From positions 1 to 45,785 of the forward strand of contig QCLY01000008.1 of NCBI GenBank assembly GCA_003214195.1: a DNA stretch of 45,785 nt, in the 5' to 3' direction. Made by a program: the position numbers and the translations under genes. Source of the stretch: Prochlorococcus sp. AG-418-G23 (GTDB lineage Bacteria > Cyanobacteriota > Cyanobacteriia > PCC-6307 > Cyanobiaceae). Below are positions 34,157 through 43,932 of the stretch, piece after piece (position 1 is the first letter of the stretch; each line of letters opens with the position of its first letter). The notes below the pieces were generated by a model, which worked only from the letters and a program-made list of their open reading frames with translations, made no database searches and was not told the DNA's origin.

Positions 34157-35080
34157 GTGGTCAATGCTAGTCTAAATTGGGCCAGTATTGTTGGTATAGT
34201 TCTCGCTGTATGTGGGGGTGGCCTTTACTTTTTGAGGTCTTTTAAACCTGCTTTAGCTCGAGATTATGATGTTTTCTTTGCAGCTATTGGACTTTTGTGC
34301 GGGGGAATATTATTTTTTCAAGGTTGGAGATTAGATCCTATTCTTCAATTTGGACAATTTTTGTTAGCTGGAACTACTGTTTTTTTCGCATATGAAAGTG
34401 TGCGATTGAGAGGAGTTGCTACTGACCAAGCTAGAAGGTCATCTTATTTTGATGATGATACTATTCCTGATGTGCCTAGAAATCCTAGAGGTCGATTTAA
34501 CGATGATTACGATAGGTTTGAAGATGTTGAACGACCATCTAGAAGATTCAAACCTCAAGAAGATGAGTTTGATGAAGATTATGTAGAGGGGAGATCAAGA
34601 AGGAGAAATGTTTCAAGAGCAATACCTGCTTCAGCTGTAAGTAGAAGAAGGCCACCATCAAGAGAAGGAATTGAGTTTGAGAATGATGAACCCATAAGAA
34701 GAAGAAAGACTTCTGTAGATAGAAACAGTAACCAATCAGCAAGAAATAACTTTGGTGAAAGACGAACTTCATCTCGTAATGAAGTTAAAACAGGATCTCG
34801 ACCAAGAATGAATCAAACAATATCTAGATCAGAAAATAATAATCCTGATGATTCTCCTCCATTGGGAAAGAAACCTACAAGATCTCCGATTAGGCAGCAA
34901 ACTACAAAAGAGCAAGTAGAAGAAGCCTCATTCAGAGATGCTAATCAAGTAAAAAAACCTCGTCAGAATCGTAGACAAGGCTCTTCAACTAGATCAAGTT
35001 TAAAAAATCAAGATGGAAGATATACCGTTGGTGCAAACAAAAAGAAACCTAGAGATAACAGTTCTAGATTTGATGATTAA
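34157..35080 (+). CDS. ycf66: Ycf66 family protein
   Basis: A 307-residue protein with three membrane segments in the first 90 residues (WASIVGIVLAVCGGGLYFL, VFFAAIGLLCGGILFF, FGQFLLAGTTVFFAYE), the Ycf66 domain found in cyanobacteria and some plastids. From residue 95 to the end it is low-complexity and disordered, rich in R, S, D and N, alternating acidic and very basic patches. The function is unknown. The start is GTG at 34157, behind a good GGAGA at 34146-34150; the ATG two bases upstream is in a frame that stops after six codons. It ends 0 nt from the convergent hli stop codon. Confidence 0.88.
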   Translation: MVNASLNWASIVGIVLAVCGGGLYFLRSFKPALARDYDVFFAAIGLLCGGILFFQGWRLDPILQFGQFLLAGTTVFFAYESVRLRGVATDQARRSSYFDDDTIPDVPRNPRGRFNDDYDRFEDVERPSRRFKPQEDEFDEDYVEGRSRRRNVSRAIPASAVSRRRPPSREGIEFENDEPIRRRKTSVDRNSNQSARNNFGERRTSSRNEVKTGSRPRMNQTISRSENNNPDDSPPLGKKPTRSPIRQQTTKEQVEEASFRDANQVKKPRQNRRQGSSTRSSLKNQDGRYTVGANKKKPRDNSSRFDD

Positions 35081-35332
35081 TTATAAGATTCCTGCCCATT
35101 TCAAAAACGATTGTTGACTAAATAATTCAATTAGTATTATTGCCAAGAAGCCGATCATTGCGAATCTCCCATTAGTTATTTCAGAATAACTACTCCATCC
35201 AAACTTATACATATTTGAATCATCATCAATTACTTGATCAATCATTTCTCCAGTTGTGAGATCGCTATCTTCTTTCAACTCATTATCAATAGAAATGTTT
35301 TTTAACTCATTTCTATCTTCATCAGTTTTCAT
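35081..35332 (-). CDS. hli: High-light-inducible protein (HLIP, single-helix Lhc-like)
   Basis: An 83-residue protein with an acidic N-terminal extension and the chlorophyll-binding helix E51-I-T-N54-G-R56-F-A-M-I-G, followed by AIILIELF. HLIPs bind chlorophyll and carotenoid and protect photosystem assembly under excess light. The WSSYSEITNGRFAMIGF context is typical. It is the last gene of a five-gene minus-strand run, 9 nt after the ABC transporter. Confidence 0.93.
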   Translation of the reverse strand: MKTDEDRNELKNISIDNELKEDSDLTTGEMIDQVIDDDSNMYKFGWSSYSEITNGRFAMIGFLAIILIELFSQQSFLKWAGIL

Positions 35333-35341
35333 AAATATACT

Positions 35342-37324
35342 CTAGTTATCAAAATTATAGTTTTTTGTAGGTAATAATTGCCAGTTCCCTTTACCGTTTA
35401 AAGCTAAAACGTTATTATGAAACTCTTTGAGAGTTGGACGATGCCCAACACTTATCAGAGAAAGTTCTCTTTTAATAAGCAAACCATAGAGATATTTTTC
35501 AGTTTCAATGTCTAATGCACTAGTTGCTTCATCAAGTACTGCAAACTGTGGCGAATTAAGTAAAAGTCTTGCAAAAGCTAGTCTTTGTTGTTCTCCAAGA
35601 GATAATATCCTTGGCCAATCTTGCTTGATATCAAGATTTGGATATCTATCAAGCATAGAATTTAAATTAACTTCTTTTAGTACAGAGAATAAATGATCGT
35701 CACTAAATTTACTTACTTCAGTTGGATAACAAAGTTGTTCCCTCAGTGAACCTAAAATCATGTATGGTTTTTGGGGGATAAAAAGTAAATCTCCTGTTTT
35801 TGGCTTTTCTATAAACCCTTTATCAGGTTGCCACAAACCACTAATCATTCTTAAAAGTGAGGTTTTACCGCAACCTGATGGTCCAGTTATTAACAGGGTG
35901 TCTCTATTATTAATATTTATGCTCAGATCTTTAATAATGGGTTTATTGGAGCCGGGAGTGCATAAATCTGCATTTTTAATTAGTATTACAGGTTTGTTTG
36001 TAATAGATATATTATTTTGTGATGGTTTTTCTTTACTTATTAACTCAACTTCAGATTGAAACCCTTCTAATCTGCTAATGCCTGCAGTGAATTTTGCAAG
36101 TTCATCTATTTGGTTAACAATAAAAAAGAGAGAACCTTCTACCATATTAAATGCAAAATTTGCTTGTACAAATTTCCCGTAATCAATAGTTCCAGCGAAA
36201 TATGGAACAGCCATTATTAAATATGGAAAAAATATTCCAGCATAATTAGTCGATCTTTTCATCGTAAATATTATTGTTTTCCAAATTATCAGTAGGTTAA
36301 AATTTTTGACTAAGACTCCTAGTCTTCTTTGATTTTCGACATTTTCTGGGTTTTCTCCTGAGTAAAAAGCGATTGCTTCGGAGTTATTTCTTATATGAAC
36401 TAAGCCATATCTAAAATCAGCCTCAAATCTCAATTGATCAAAATTAATTTTAACTAATCTTTTTCCTGCGTATATTAAAAGCGAAGAAGCTATTGCAGCA
36501 AATGTAAATAGTGAAAAGGTTAACGTTCTACTTATAGTGTAAAGGATGAGAATATTCAGAGAAAAAGTCAAAATTGCATCAAATATTCCAATCGTGAAAT
36601 TTAAGCTTTGTTCAGTAAATGATTTTGTATCTTCAGAGATTCGCTGATCTGGATTGTCAACATCAGTTGCTTGCTCATCATTGGGATTTAGCTTGAAGTA
36701 AGCTCTATTAGTTAGATACTGACTGATAAGACTTTTTGAAAGCCACTCTCTCCAAATAATGCTTAATTTTAATGTAAAGAAAATTTGTAGAGCTCTTATT
36801 GGTAATGCAAAAATAAAGCAAGATGCGTATATTGCTAAAATTCTGTAGAAACCATCTTGTTCTCTTTGAACTAGGGCATTAGTTAAATCTCTTGCAATAA
36901 AACCAATCCCTGCATTTATACCATTAATTGCTAGAAGCATTAATACAATTATTCCTAATAAAATCCAATGAATCCATCTTTTTGCTTTTAGTTGGTGCCT
37001 AAAACTAAAGAAACTTGAAGAACCTATTACAAATAATGCAGAAAAGATTAATCCCCATTTCCCAGACCAAATTGTATTAAGAGTGCTAACAACACCCTCA
37101 AAATATTTTGCTAATAAATCAGGTTGAAAATTTTCTAATAAATTAATTAACCCTGTAAGTAATACAAGGACTATTCCTCCTACGCAGAATAGAAGTGAAA
37201 TTAAAAGCCAAATGAATTGTATTCCATTATTTTGCTCAATTGGCAAGAAAAAAGGTTGGGATAATCTCCTTAATTTTTGTAATTGCAATATAATTTTAGA
37301 TTTATTATTAACTGCTGTATTCAT
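35342..37324 (-). CDS. ABC transporter, fused permease and ATPase (SbmA/BacA-like, ABCD type)
   Basis: A 660-residue half transporter. The N-terminal part (about 1-430) has six membrane segments of the SbmA/BacA-like type with the region NRAYFKLNPNDEQATDVDNPDQRISEDTKSF (given as landmark NPDQRI). The C-terminal ATPase has Walker A GPSGCGKTS, signature LSLGEQQR and Walker B FAVLDEATSALD. Related proteins export or import fatty acyl-CoA, vitamin B12 or peptides; the substrate here is unknown. It works as a dimer in the cytoplasmic or thylakoid membrane. Spacing to neighbours (42 nt upstream, 9 nt downstream) suggests an operon. Confidence 0.88.
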   Translation of the reverse strand: MNTAVNNKSKIILQLQKLRRLSQPFFLPIEQNNGIQFIWLLISLLFCVGGIVLVLLTGLINLLENFQPDLLAKYFEGVVSTLNTIWSGKWGLIFSALFVIGSSSFFSFRHQLKAKRWIHWILLGIIVLMLLAINGINAGIGFIARDLTNALVQREQDGFYRILAIYASCFIFALPIRALQIFFTLKLSIIWREWLSKSLISQYLTNRAYFKLNPNDEQATDVDNPDQRISEDTKSFTEQSLNFTIGIFDAILTFSLNILILYTISRTLTFSLFTFAAIASSLLIYAGKRLVKINFDQLRFEADFRYGLVHIRNNSEAIAFYSGENPENVENQRRLGVLVKNFNLLIIWKTIIFTMKRSTNYAGIFFPYLIMAVPYFAGTIDYGKFVQANFAFNMVEGSLFFIVNQIDELAKFTAGISRLEGFQSEVELISKEKPSQNNISITNKPVILIKNADLCTPGSNKPIIKDLSININNRDTLLITGPSGCGKTSLLRMISGLWQPDKGFIEKPKTGDLLFIPQKPYMILGSLREQLCYPTEVSKFSDDHLFSVLKEVNLNSMLDRYPNLDIKQDWPRILSLGEQQRLAFARLLLNSPQFAVLDEATSALDIETEKYLYGLLIKRELSLISVGHRPTLKEFHNNVLALNGKGNWQLLPTKNYNFDN

Positions 37325-37366
37325 TACTCGAAGAGTTTTATAAGATAAATTATAGCTTTTAGAAGT

Positions 37367-37645
37367 CTATTGACCAAAGCCAATAAAAGAAAGTACCCAG
37401 TCAGGTAATTGCAAGTAATTCAGGATTGTTGCATCAAATTCATGAACTTTTGGAAGAGATTTATCTAATGCCCACCATAGTAGAAAAGGTAAATTAAATA
37501 AAATTTGTAATTGCCATTTGTAAGTTAAGATGTTCCAAATTTTTATTAACTTAGTTTTGAGTGAATCATCTAACTCTTCCCAATTTTTTAAGATTAAATT
37601 AAATAAATTTTTGGATTCTGTATTTAAGGAATCTGGGGTATTCAT
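37367..37645 (-). CDS. Small protein with C-terminal hydrophobic region, function unknown
   Basis: A 92-residue protein: N-terminal acidic helix (SKNLFNLILKNWEELDDSLKTK), then WQLQILFNLPFLLWWALDKSLPKVHEFD, a probable membrane-associated segment, and an end rich in aromatic and hydrophobic residues (LPDWVLSFIGFGQ). I do not recognise the family. It is between the HIT gene (46 nt) and the ABC transporter (42 nt), same strand. Confidence 0.6.
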   Translation of the reverse strand: MNTPDSLNTESKNLFNLILKNWEELDDSLKTKLIKIWNILTYKWQLQILFNLPFLLWWALDKSLPKVHEFDATILNYLQLPDWVLSFIGFGQ

Positions 37646-37691
37646 TTTGTTTTTACTTATTTATAACTCATAAAGATTTCTTTCGAGAGTT

Positions 37692-38033
37692 TTAACCTGG
37701 GGGCCAATTCATTTTTCTTCCAGATAAAAAGTGAATATGTAAATGAAAAACTGTTTGACCTGATTCTGCTCCAGTATTAATGACTGTTCTCCAATTAGTT
37801 AAATTTTTTGATTTAGCTATTTTGCTACCAATAAAAAGTAAATGCCCTAATAAACTTTCATCTTCCTTATTAGATTCTAATAAACTTATAATTGGTTTTT
37901 TAGGAATAACTAAAAAATGAACTGGAGCTTGCGGCTGGATATCATTAAATGCAATGCAAAACTCATCTTCATGAAGCTTATCGCAGGGAATTTCTTCATT
38001 AATTATTTTTTGAAATATTGTAGTTTCAGTCAT
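37692..38033 (-). CDS. HIT family protein (Hint-type nucleotide hydrolase)
   Basis: A 113-residue histidine-triad protein. It begins TETTIFQKIINEEIPCDKLHEDE, the standard Hint start, and carries the catalytic triad HLHIH in VFHLHIHFLSG near the C-terminus. Hint enzymes hydrolyse purine nucleotide phosphoramidates. ATG at 38033 is used; a TTG one codon upstream is possible. The def stop is 4 nt upstream, so the two are probably co-translated. Confidence 0.93.
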   Translation of the reverse strand: MTETTIFQKIINEEIPCDKLHEDEFCIAFNDIQPQAPVHFLVIPKKPIISLLESNKEDESLLGHLLFIGSKIAKSKNLTNWRTVINTGAESGQTVFHLHIHFLSGRKMNWPPG

Positions 38034-38037
38034 CAAA

Positions 38038-38643
38038 TTAAGTAATAGAAATTACGTCTTTTTTGTTAAAGCCTTCTTTTATAAGTTCTTTGTTTAAATC
38101 TTCTTTTGATGTAACTCTATCAACAAATAATATTCCATTTAAATGATCCATTTCGTGTTGAATGCATCTCGCTAAAAGACCATCTGCTTTCATTTTACGT
38201 GGTCTTCCCATTTCATCTCTAAATTTTAATTTTATAGTCGATGGTCTCACTACATTCAAATAGACACCAGGTATACTCAAGCAGCCTTCTTCGTATGAAT
38301 TAAGAGTTGTTCCAAAGTCCGTAATTTCTGGATTGATTAATATTAAAGGCTCTGCTGCTGAATCTTCAAAATTTACATCTATGACAAGAAGCTCTTTGTT
38401 GATACCAATTTGAGGTGCCGCAAGTCCAATTCCTTTTGCTGCATACATGCTTTGAAGCATTTCTCTAGTAAGTTTTCTGATCGATTCGTCAACCTTAGTA
38501 ATTCTTTTGGAATTTTGTCTTAATACATCATCACCAAGTTTATATATTTCAAGGGATGGCTTACCTGTGTGCTCCTTTGCAATTTTGTCTGAGTTTCCAT
38601 TTGTTCTTGACTTTTTTGCAAGTTGTGAAAAATGGTTTGCCAC
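38038..38643 (-). CDS. def: Peptide deformylase
   Basis: Removes the formyl group from nascent N-terminal methionine. All three family motifs are intact: GIGLAAPQ (Q78), EEGCLSIPG (C121) and HEMDH (H163, E164, H167), where C121, H163 and H167 bind the metal. The protein has 201 residues, with an N-terminal extension of about 30 basic residues. It is first in a minus-strand run def-HIT-unknown-ABC-hli. Confidence 0.96.
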   Translation of the reverse strand: MANHFSQLAKKSRTNGNSDKIAKEHTGKPSLEIYKLGDDVLRQNSKRITKVDESIRKLTREMLQSMYAAKGIGLAAPQIGINKELLVIDVNFEDSAAEPLILINPEITDFGTTLNSYEEGCLSIPGVYLNVVRPSTIKLKFRDEMGRPRKMKADGLLARCIQHEMDHLNGILFVDRVTSKEDLNKELIKEGFNKKDVISIT

Positions 38644-38719
38644 GTTAAAAAGTTTTTTGTGAAGAGTTTAGCTATAAAAATACTAGCACTTTAATTTACT
38701 TTCTTTTAAGTTTTTTTAA

Positions 38720-40645
38720 ATGAGTAATGTTGATAAGTTAAAAGTTAGGCAAACTGCATATAAAAAAAAAGCTTTTAAGGAATTAACTATTGTTAGGGAT
38801 ATCATTTTTTGGATTGATGTTGTTGCTCAAGGTCAAAATGAAAATGCCATTTTTGTAAGACCATTTAATTCCAAAGAGGCGTTGCCTCAGAAATTAACAA
38901 GTAAAAAATATAATATTAAAAATAACTTTCATGGATATGGTGGTAAATCTTATAAATGTATAAATTTTAAAAATAATTTTTATTTGATATGGATAGATCA
39001 GATTACCAAGGCGTTATGGTTTCAAATTTTTCAAGAGGTAGAATCAAATGATAGATGTCAAAATAAATATCTCGATTCAGTTCAAGAACCCAGACAACTA
39101 TCTAAATCAATTGATGGAAATTTTGATTCTTCATTTGTTATTTCTCAACAAAATTTTTTGTATGGTATTTGTGAAATAAATAATAGAGATTATTTATTTT
39201 CTTTAAACTTAAAAAAAACTAAACAAGATATTTTCCTAATAAAAAAATTTAACAATTTTGCTGGAGAATTATGTTCTAATACTTCTGCAAGCCTACTCTC
39301 ATGGGTCGAGTGGGATACTCCATATATGCCCTGGGAGAAGAATGATCTGTATTTTGCTCATCTAGACTTAGATGGAGAGATAAAAAAAATAAAAAAATTC
39401 TCAAATAAGCTTATCAATGCGACAAAAAACGTTTCTTTTTTTCAACCTTATTGGATAAGTGAAACACTTTTAGTATGTTCTGAAGATAGTTCCGGATGGT
39501 GGAACTTATTGTTTTTAGATGTCAGTGAAATTGAGAATATTTTTATTAAGAAAAGAGTAAAAAGAAATTTGATTGAATATGGAATACCACAGTGGGTCTC
39601 AGGAATAACTTTGTTTTCGGGGACTATACAAAACTTATTTTGTGTAGCAAAAAAAGAAAATAATTTAATAGTGGAACAATATAAAGATCTTTTATTAGTT
39701 AAAGAATTTTCTACTCCTTTTACCTCAATAAGTGATTTCAGTGTTTCTCGGAATAAAGTTCTTTTAAGAGGTTATGGATCTGATTTTTTGGGAATTATAG
39801 TTGAACTTGATTTCGCCGAAAAAGTTTTATCAAATTTTTCTGAGCAGATACATATTGATTACATAAAAGATTGTTCCAAACCTGAAATATTTTGGTTTAA
39901 AGGTTTTGATGATCAACCTACGCATTCTTTTCTTTATAAACCCATTGCTGAAAATTTTAGAAATCCACCGCTCCTTGTTAGAGCTCATAGCGGTCCAACT
40001 TCATTTTATGATGGATCATATAATTCTGAAGTTCAATTTTGGACTTCAAAGGGGTTTCTTGTTGCTGAAGTTAATTACGGAGGATCATCAGGATTTGGCA
40101 AAGCATATAGAGAGAGGTTGAATTATAAGTGGGGTATTGTTGATTCTTTTGATTGCAAAGCACTAGCTCTTGAGTTAATCAAATCAAATATAGTTGATAG
40201 TGAGAAAGTAGTAATTTCTGGCAATAGTGCTGGTGGATTAACTGCCTTTAACTGTCTACTAAATGGATCTATTTTTAAAGCTGCAATTTGTAAATATCCT
40301 GTTATTGATTTGAAGGATATGTATAAGAATACTCATAGGTTCGAAAAAGATTATTTAAATTCTTTGGTAGGAAATTATGCAAAAAATTATGATGATTATA
40401 TAAATAGATCACCTATAAATCATGTTAGCAAAATTAAAAAACCTATCTTATTATTTCATGGAAAAAAAGATACAGTAATTTCTTATAAACAAACTTTAAA
40501 AATTCAAGAAATTTTGATTCAGAATAATGAATATTCAGAAGTAATTTTTTTTGAAAATGAAGGGCATGGGTTTAAACAGATAGAAACTAAAGAAGAAGTA
40601 ATGAAAAAATCTGAGGATTTTTTAAAAAATGCTCTGAGTATTTAA
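38720..40645 (+). CDS. S9 family prolyl-oligopeptidase-like alpha/beta hydrolase
   Basis: A 641-residue protein with an N-terminal beta-propeller-like part (about 1-385; repeated W- and F-rich blades such as LLSWVEWDTPYMPWEKNDLYFAHLD, cited by its start LLSWVEWD) and a C-terminal alpha/beta hydrolase domain. The catalytic triad reads S503 in GNSAGG, D584 in FHGKKDTVI and H616 in NEGHGF. The HSGPTSFYDGSYN region forms the oxyanion area. It likely cleaves short peptides or esters in the cytoplasm; no signal peptide is seen. Divergent from def across 76 bp. Confidence 0.88.
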   Translation: MSNVDKLKVRQTAYKKKAFKELTIVRDIIFWIDVVAQGQNENAIFVRPFNSKEALPQKLTSKKYNIKNNFHGYGGKSYKCINFKNNFYLIWIDQITKALWFQIFQEVESNDRCQNKYLDSVQEPRQLSKSIDGNFDSSFVISQQNFLYGICEINNRDYLFSLNLKKTKQDIFLIKKFNNFAGELCSNTSASLLSWVEWDTPYMPWEKNDLYFAHLDLDGEIKKIKKFSNKLINATKNVSFFQPYWISETLLVCSEDSSGWWNLLFLDVSEIENIFIKKRVKRNLIEYGIPQWVSGITLFSGTIQNLFCVAKKENNLIVEQYKDLLLVKEFSTPFTSISDFSVSRNKVLLRGYGSDFLGIIVELDFAEKVLSNFSEQIHIDYIKDCSKPEIFWFKGFDDQPTHSFLYKPIAENFRNPPLLVRAHSGPTSFYDGSYNSEVQFWTSKGFLVAEVNYGGSSGFGKAYRERLNYKWGIVDSFDCKALALELIKSNIVDSEKVVISGNSAGGLTAFNCLLNGSIFKAAICKYPVIDLKDMYKNTHRFEKDYLNSLVGNYAKNYDDYINRSPINHVSKIKKPILLFHGKKDTVISYKQTLKIQEILIQNNEYSEVIFFENEGHGFKQIETKEEVMKKSEDFLKNALSI

Positions 40646-40650
40646 GAATT

Positions 40651-41904
40651 TTAAGAATTGATCTTTAGAAAATTAATAGTGTCTTTTAATTTTTCTATAA
40701 ATATATCAATTTCTTCTTTATTGGTTGTGAAATTCATGCTAATTCTTGCTGTTGATTTAATTCCAATATATCTGTGAAGAGGTTGACAGCAATGGTGACC
40801 ACTTCTAATGCAAATCCCTTTTGAGTCAAGAATTTCTGCAATATCGTTTGAATGTATATTTTTTATATGAAAGGTGGCAAGTGATGCTCTGTCTGGATCT
40901 ATCTCTGGCGATGGGCCTATAATTTCGATATTTTCTATTTGATTTAATTTTTCAAATAAATATTTAGTAATAGTCTTTTCATATTCATGAATTTCATTCA
41001 ATCCAATATTGTTGATATAGTTAATTGCTTCTGCAAGACCTATTGCTTCCGCAATGGCTGGAGTTCCAGCTTCAAATTTGTGTGGTAGTTCTGCCCAAGT
41101 ACTTGTCTCTTCAAAAACATCTTGAATCATTTCGCCACCTCCAAAGAGAGGAGGAATTTTTTCTAGGATTTCTTTTCTTGACCAGAGGAAACCAATACCT
41201 GTAGGACCGCATAGTTTATGTCCTGACCCAGCTAAAAAATCTATATTAAGATCAATCACATCCAGTTTTTGATGAGCTAAACTTTGGCATGCATCTATTG
41301 ACACTAAAGAACCTTTTTGTTTGGCTATTTTAGTTATTTCTTTGATTGGATTACAGCAACCTAGAGTATTACTAACATGTACTAGGCTAACAAGTTTAGT
41401 TCTAGATGTTAGTTTTGATTTAAAGTCGTCTATATCTAATTTCCCATCTTTATCAATACCTATAAATTTTAATTTGCATTTATTTTTTGCTGCAACCATT
41501 TGCCATGGAACAATATTGCTATGATGCTCCATTATTGACAAGAGAATTTCATCATTTTCTTTTAATGCATATTCGCCCCATGATCTTGCTACTAGATTGA
41601 TTGCCTCAGTCGCATTTCTTGTGAAAATAATTTCTTTTGCTGAATTCGCTTTTATATATTTGCTAATTAAATATCGTGCATTTTCAAATTCTTCTGTTGC
41701 TTTAGCACTTAATTGATGTGCCCCTCTATGTACATTAGCATTAAAGTTTTTGTAATATTCATCAATTTTTTTTAAGACTTGTACTGGTTTTTGTGTGGTT
41801 GCGGCATGGTCTAAATAAATAATTTGCTCATTATTTTTTAAGTTCTTATTTAAAAGAGGAAAGTCTTTCTTAGTTATTTCAGGAAAATTTTGAATCGTTT
41901 CCAT
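40651..41904 (-). CDS. sufS: Cysteine desulfurase SufS
   Basis: PLP enzyme releasing sulfur from cysteine for Fe-S cluster assembly. The 417-residue protein has the PLP lysine K230 in AGSGHKLCGPTG and catalytic C372 in RSGHHCCQPLH, the group II (SufS) arrangement, preceded by IIYLDHAATTQKP. The ATG at 41902-41904 overlaps the TAA of sufD by one base. It is the last gene of sufBCDS. Confidence 0.96.
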   Translation of the reverse strand: METIQNFPEITKKDFPLLNKNLKNNEQIIYLDHAATTQKPVQVLKKIDEYYKNFNANVHRGAHQLSAKATEEFENARYLISKYIKANSAKEIIFTRNATEAINLVARSWGEYALKENDEILLSIMEHHSNIVPWQMVAAKNKCKLKFIGIDKDGKLDIDDFKSKLTSRTKLVSLVHVSNTLGCCNPIKEITKIAKQKGSLVSIDACQSLAHQKLDVIDLNIDFLAGSGHKLCGPTGIGFLWSRKEILEKIPPLFGGGEMIQDVFEETSTWAELPHKFEAGTPAIAEAIGLAEAINYINNIGLNEIHEYEKTITKYLFEKLNQIENIEIIGPSPEIDPDRASLATFHIKNIHSNDIAEILDSKGICIRSGHHCCQPLHRYIGIKSTARISMNFTTNKEEIDIFIEKLKDTINFLKINS

Positions 41905-43121
41905 TAATTCTCATTTAAAAGTTTATCAAGCAAATCCCATTTATCTTTTGAAATGGGAATAAATGAAATTATTTCTTGAAAGTAAGAACTTAATTGTAGT
42001 TTACTTGCTTCTGTTAATGTGATCCCTCTTGTTCGCATATAAAAAAGTTCTTCTTCATTTAATTGCGAAATTGTAGCTCCATGTTTGCATTTGACATCAT
42101 CAGCAATTATTTCTAATTGAGGTTTGGTATCTATTTGTGCAAGCTTTGATAAAAGTAAATTTCTGCTTAATTGGGAAGCATCAGTTCTCTGGGCAATTTT
42201 CGGAACTATTATTGAACCTTCAAATATTGCATGTGATTCATCATCAGCAAGTGATTTATTAATTTGATCTAGAAATCCATTTGGGCCATTAAATTCTATT
42301 TTTGTGTAGGTTGAAATTTGCTCATCTTTTTTTGTTATTTGCATACCTTTGATATTTGTTTTAGCGTTTCCTTCAGATTGCATAATACTAATTTCAAATC
42401 TCGCGTAATTGAATTTGAAGTGTAAAGATCCTAAGTTGTATTCACTATTTTTTTGTTGAATTACATTGAGAGAATTTAATAGATTGGATCTGTTTTCACC
42501 GTAAGAAACAACACCATGATTTACGGAACTATTTTCTTTCAAACAAAAGAAAGTTGATTGAGATAATGAAGAGTTTTCTTTACCAAGATTTACTTGTAAT
42601 AATTCAACATCACAATTCTTTTCTAAAAATATTACAAGGGTTTTTGCGTTTAAGGAATTACTTGATGCATGACTAAAAATTTCAATAGGAGGAATTTTTG
42701 ATCCATTTATTTTTAGTCCCAAAATATTATTTTTACAACTTAAAGACAGATTTAGTAAGTCACTCCAATTTTCGTTTTCCTTAAAAAAATATATCTGTTC
42801 CTTGATATATTTTTGTAATTCATCCTCACTTAATTGCTGTATTGAATAATTTCTCTCTATTAATTTAGTTTCGCAATTCTCTCCAATTATTAATCTAATA
42901 GTACTTTTTGAATTTTTTGGATATGGAATATCAAATTTTGAATCTTTTTCATTAACTGAGTAATCTAAAAAGTTTGAAAATTTTGATTTATTTGAAAGTC
43001 TCCATAGTTCACTTTTAGGATTAGGGAGAGGGCTTGATTGTAATTTATGAAGACAGATTTTTTGTATTTCTGTTAGATTTTCATCTATTTTATTAGTTTT
43101 TATTTTTTCAATAATTTCCAT
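41904..43121 (-). CDS. sufD: Fe-S cluster assembly protein SufD
   Basis: Scaffold partner of SufB in the SufBC2D complex. The 405-residue protein has the family's C-terminal beta-helix core with SQLSRNLLLSKLAQIDTKPQLEI (landmark DTKPQLEI) and the conserved DDVKCKHGATISQLNEEELFYMRTRGI (landmark CKHGAT). The N-terminal third is divergent, as usual. It begins 4 nt after the sufC stop and overlaps sufS by one base. Confidence 0.94.
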   Translation of the reverse strand: MEIIEKIKTNKIDENLTEIQKICLHKLQSSPLPNPKSELWRLSNKSKFSNFLDYSVNEKDSKFDIPYPKNSKSTIRLIIGENCETKLIERNYSIQQLSEDELQKYIKEQIYFFKENENWSDLLNLSLSCKNNILGLKINGSKIPPIEIFSHASSNSLNAKTLVIFLEKNCDVELLQVNLGKENSSLSQSTFFCLKENSSVNHGVVSYGENRSNLLNSLNVIQQKNSEYNLGSLHFKFNYARFEISIMQSEGNAKTNIKGMQITKKDEQISTYTKIEFNGPNGFLDQINKSLADDESHAIFEGSIIVPKIAQRTDASQLSRNLLLSKLAQIDTKPQLEIIADDVKCKHGATISQLNEEELFYMRTRGITLTEASKLQLSSYFQEIISFIPISKDKWDLLDKLLNEN

Positions 43122-43125
43122 TTGT

Positions 43126-43911
43126 TTAGTTCTCTTTTATAAAGTTATCAGTCCATTCATACCCTTTTTCCTCAAGCTCTAGAGCAAGATCACTCTCACC
43201 AGTTTTTATGATTTGTCCGTCTGACATAACATGGACATAATTTGGTTTAATTTCATCTAATAATCTTTGATAGTGGGTAATAAGTATAATTCCAGTTTGT
43301 GCATTAGATATTTTTTTAATTCCTGATGCCACTATCCTTAGAGCATCGATATCAAGACCGGAATCGGTCTCATCTAATATTGCTATCTTTGGCTCAAGTA
43401 AAGCCATTTGCAGAATCTCATTTCTTTTTTTTTCACCTCCGGAAAAGCCTTGATTTACACTCCTCGATAGAAATGCCTGATCCATTTTCACAATTTCTAA
43501 CTTTTCTTTAACTAATTCTTCAAAATCAAAAGTATCCAATTCTTCTTTGTTTAGGAATTTCCTTCTAGCATTAGTTGAAACTCTGAGAAACTCAAGATTA
43601 CTTACACCTGGAATCTCAATTGGATATTGAAAACCAAGAAAAATTCCTGATTGAGATCTCTCTTCAGGTTCAAGAGAGTTGATGTTTTCACCTAAAAATT
43701 TTATGACGCCATTTGTAATATTATACGAGGGATGTCCTGCAATGATTTTCGAAAGAGTACTTTTGCCACATCCATTTCTTCCCATAATGGCATGGATTTC
43801 TCCAGGATAGACAGTAAGTGAAACCCCTTTTAAAATTTCAAGATTATCAGTAGATGCAGAGAGATTGTCAACTTCTAAAATTGGATCTGATTCTTTCATT
43901 TTACTTTGCAT
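43126..43911 (-). CDS. sufC: Fe-S cluster assembly ATPase SufC
   Basis: ABC-type ATPase of the SufBC2D complex. The 261-residue protein has Walker [10 protein letters not shown] (44-52), the SufC-type signature [13 protein letters not shown] and Walker [16 protein letters not shown] starts are possible at residue 1 or 5 ([10 protein letters not shown]). It lies 21 nt after sufB and 4 nt before sufD. Confidence 0.97.
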   Translation of the reverse strand: MQSKMKESDPILEVDNLSASTDNLEILKGVSLTVYPGEIHAIMGRNGCGKSTLSKIIAGHPSYNITNGVIKFLGENINSLEPEERSQSGIFLGFQYPIEIPGVSNLEFLRVSTNARRKFLNKEELDTFDFEELVKEKLEIVKMDQAFLSRSVNQGFSGGEKKRNEILQMALLEPKIAILDETDSGLDIDALRIVASGIKKISNAQTGIILITHYQRLLDEIKPNYVHVMSDGQIIKTGESDLALELEEKGYEWTDNFIKEN

Positions 43912-43932
43912 TTCAGTTTAGAAATTGATTAA

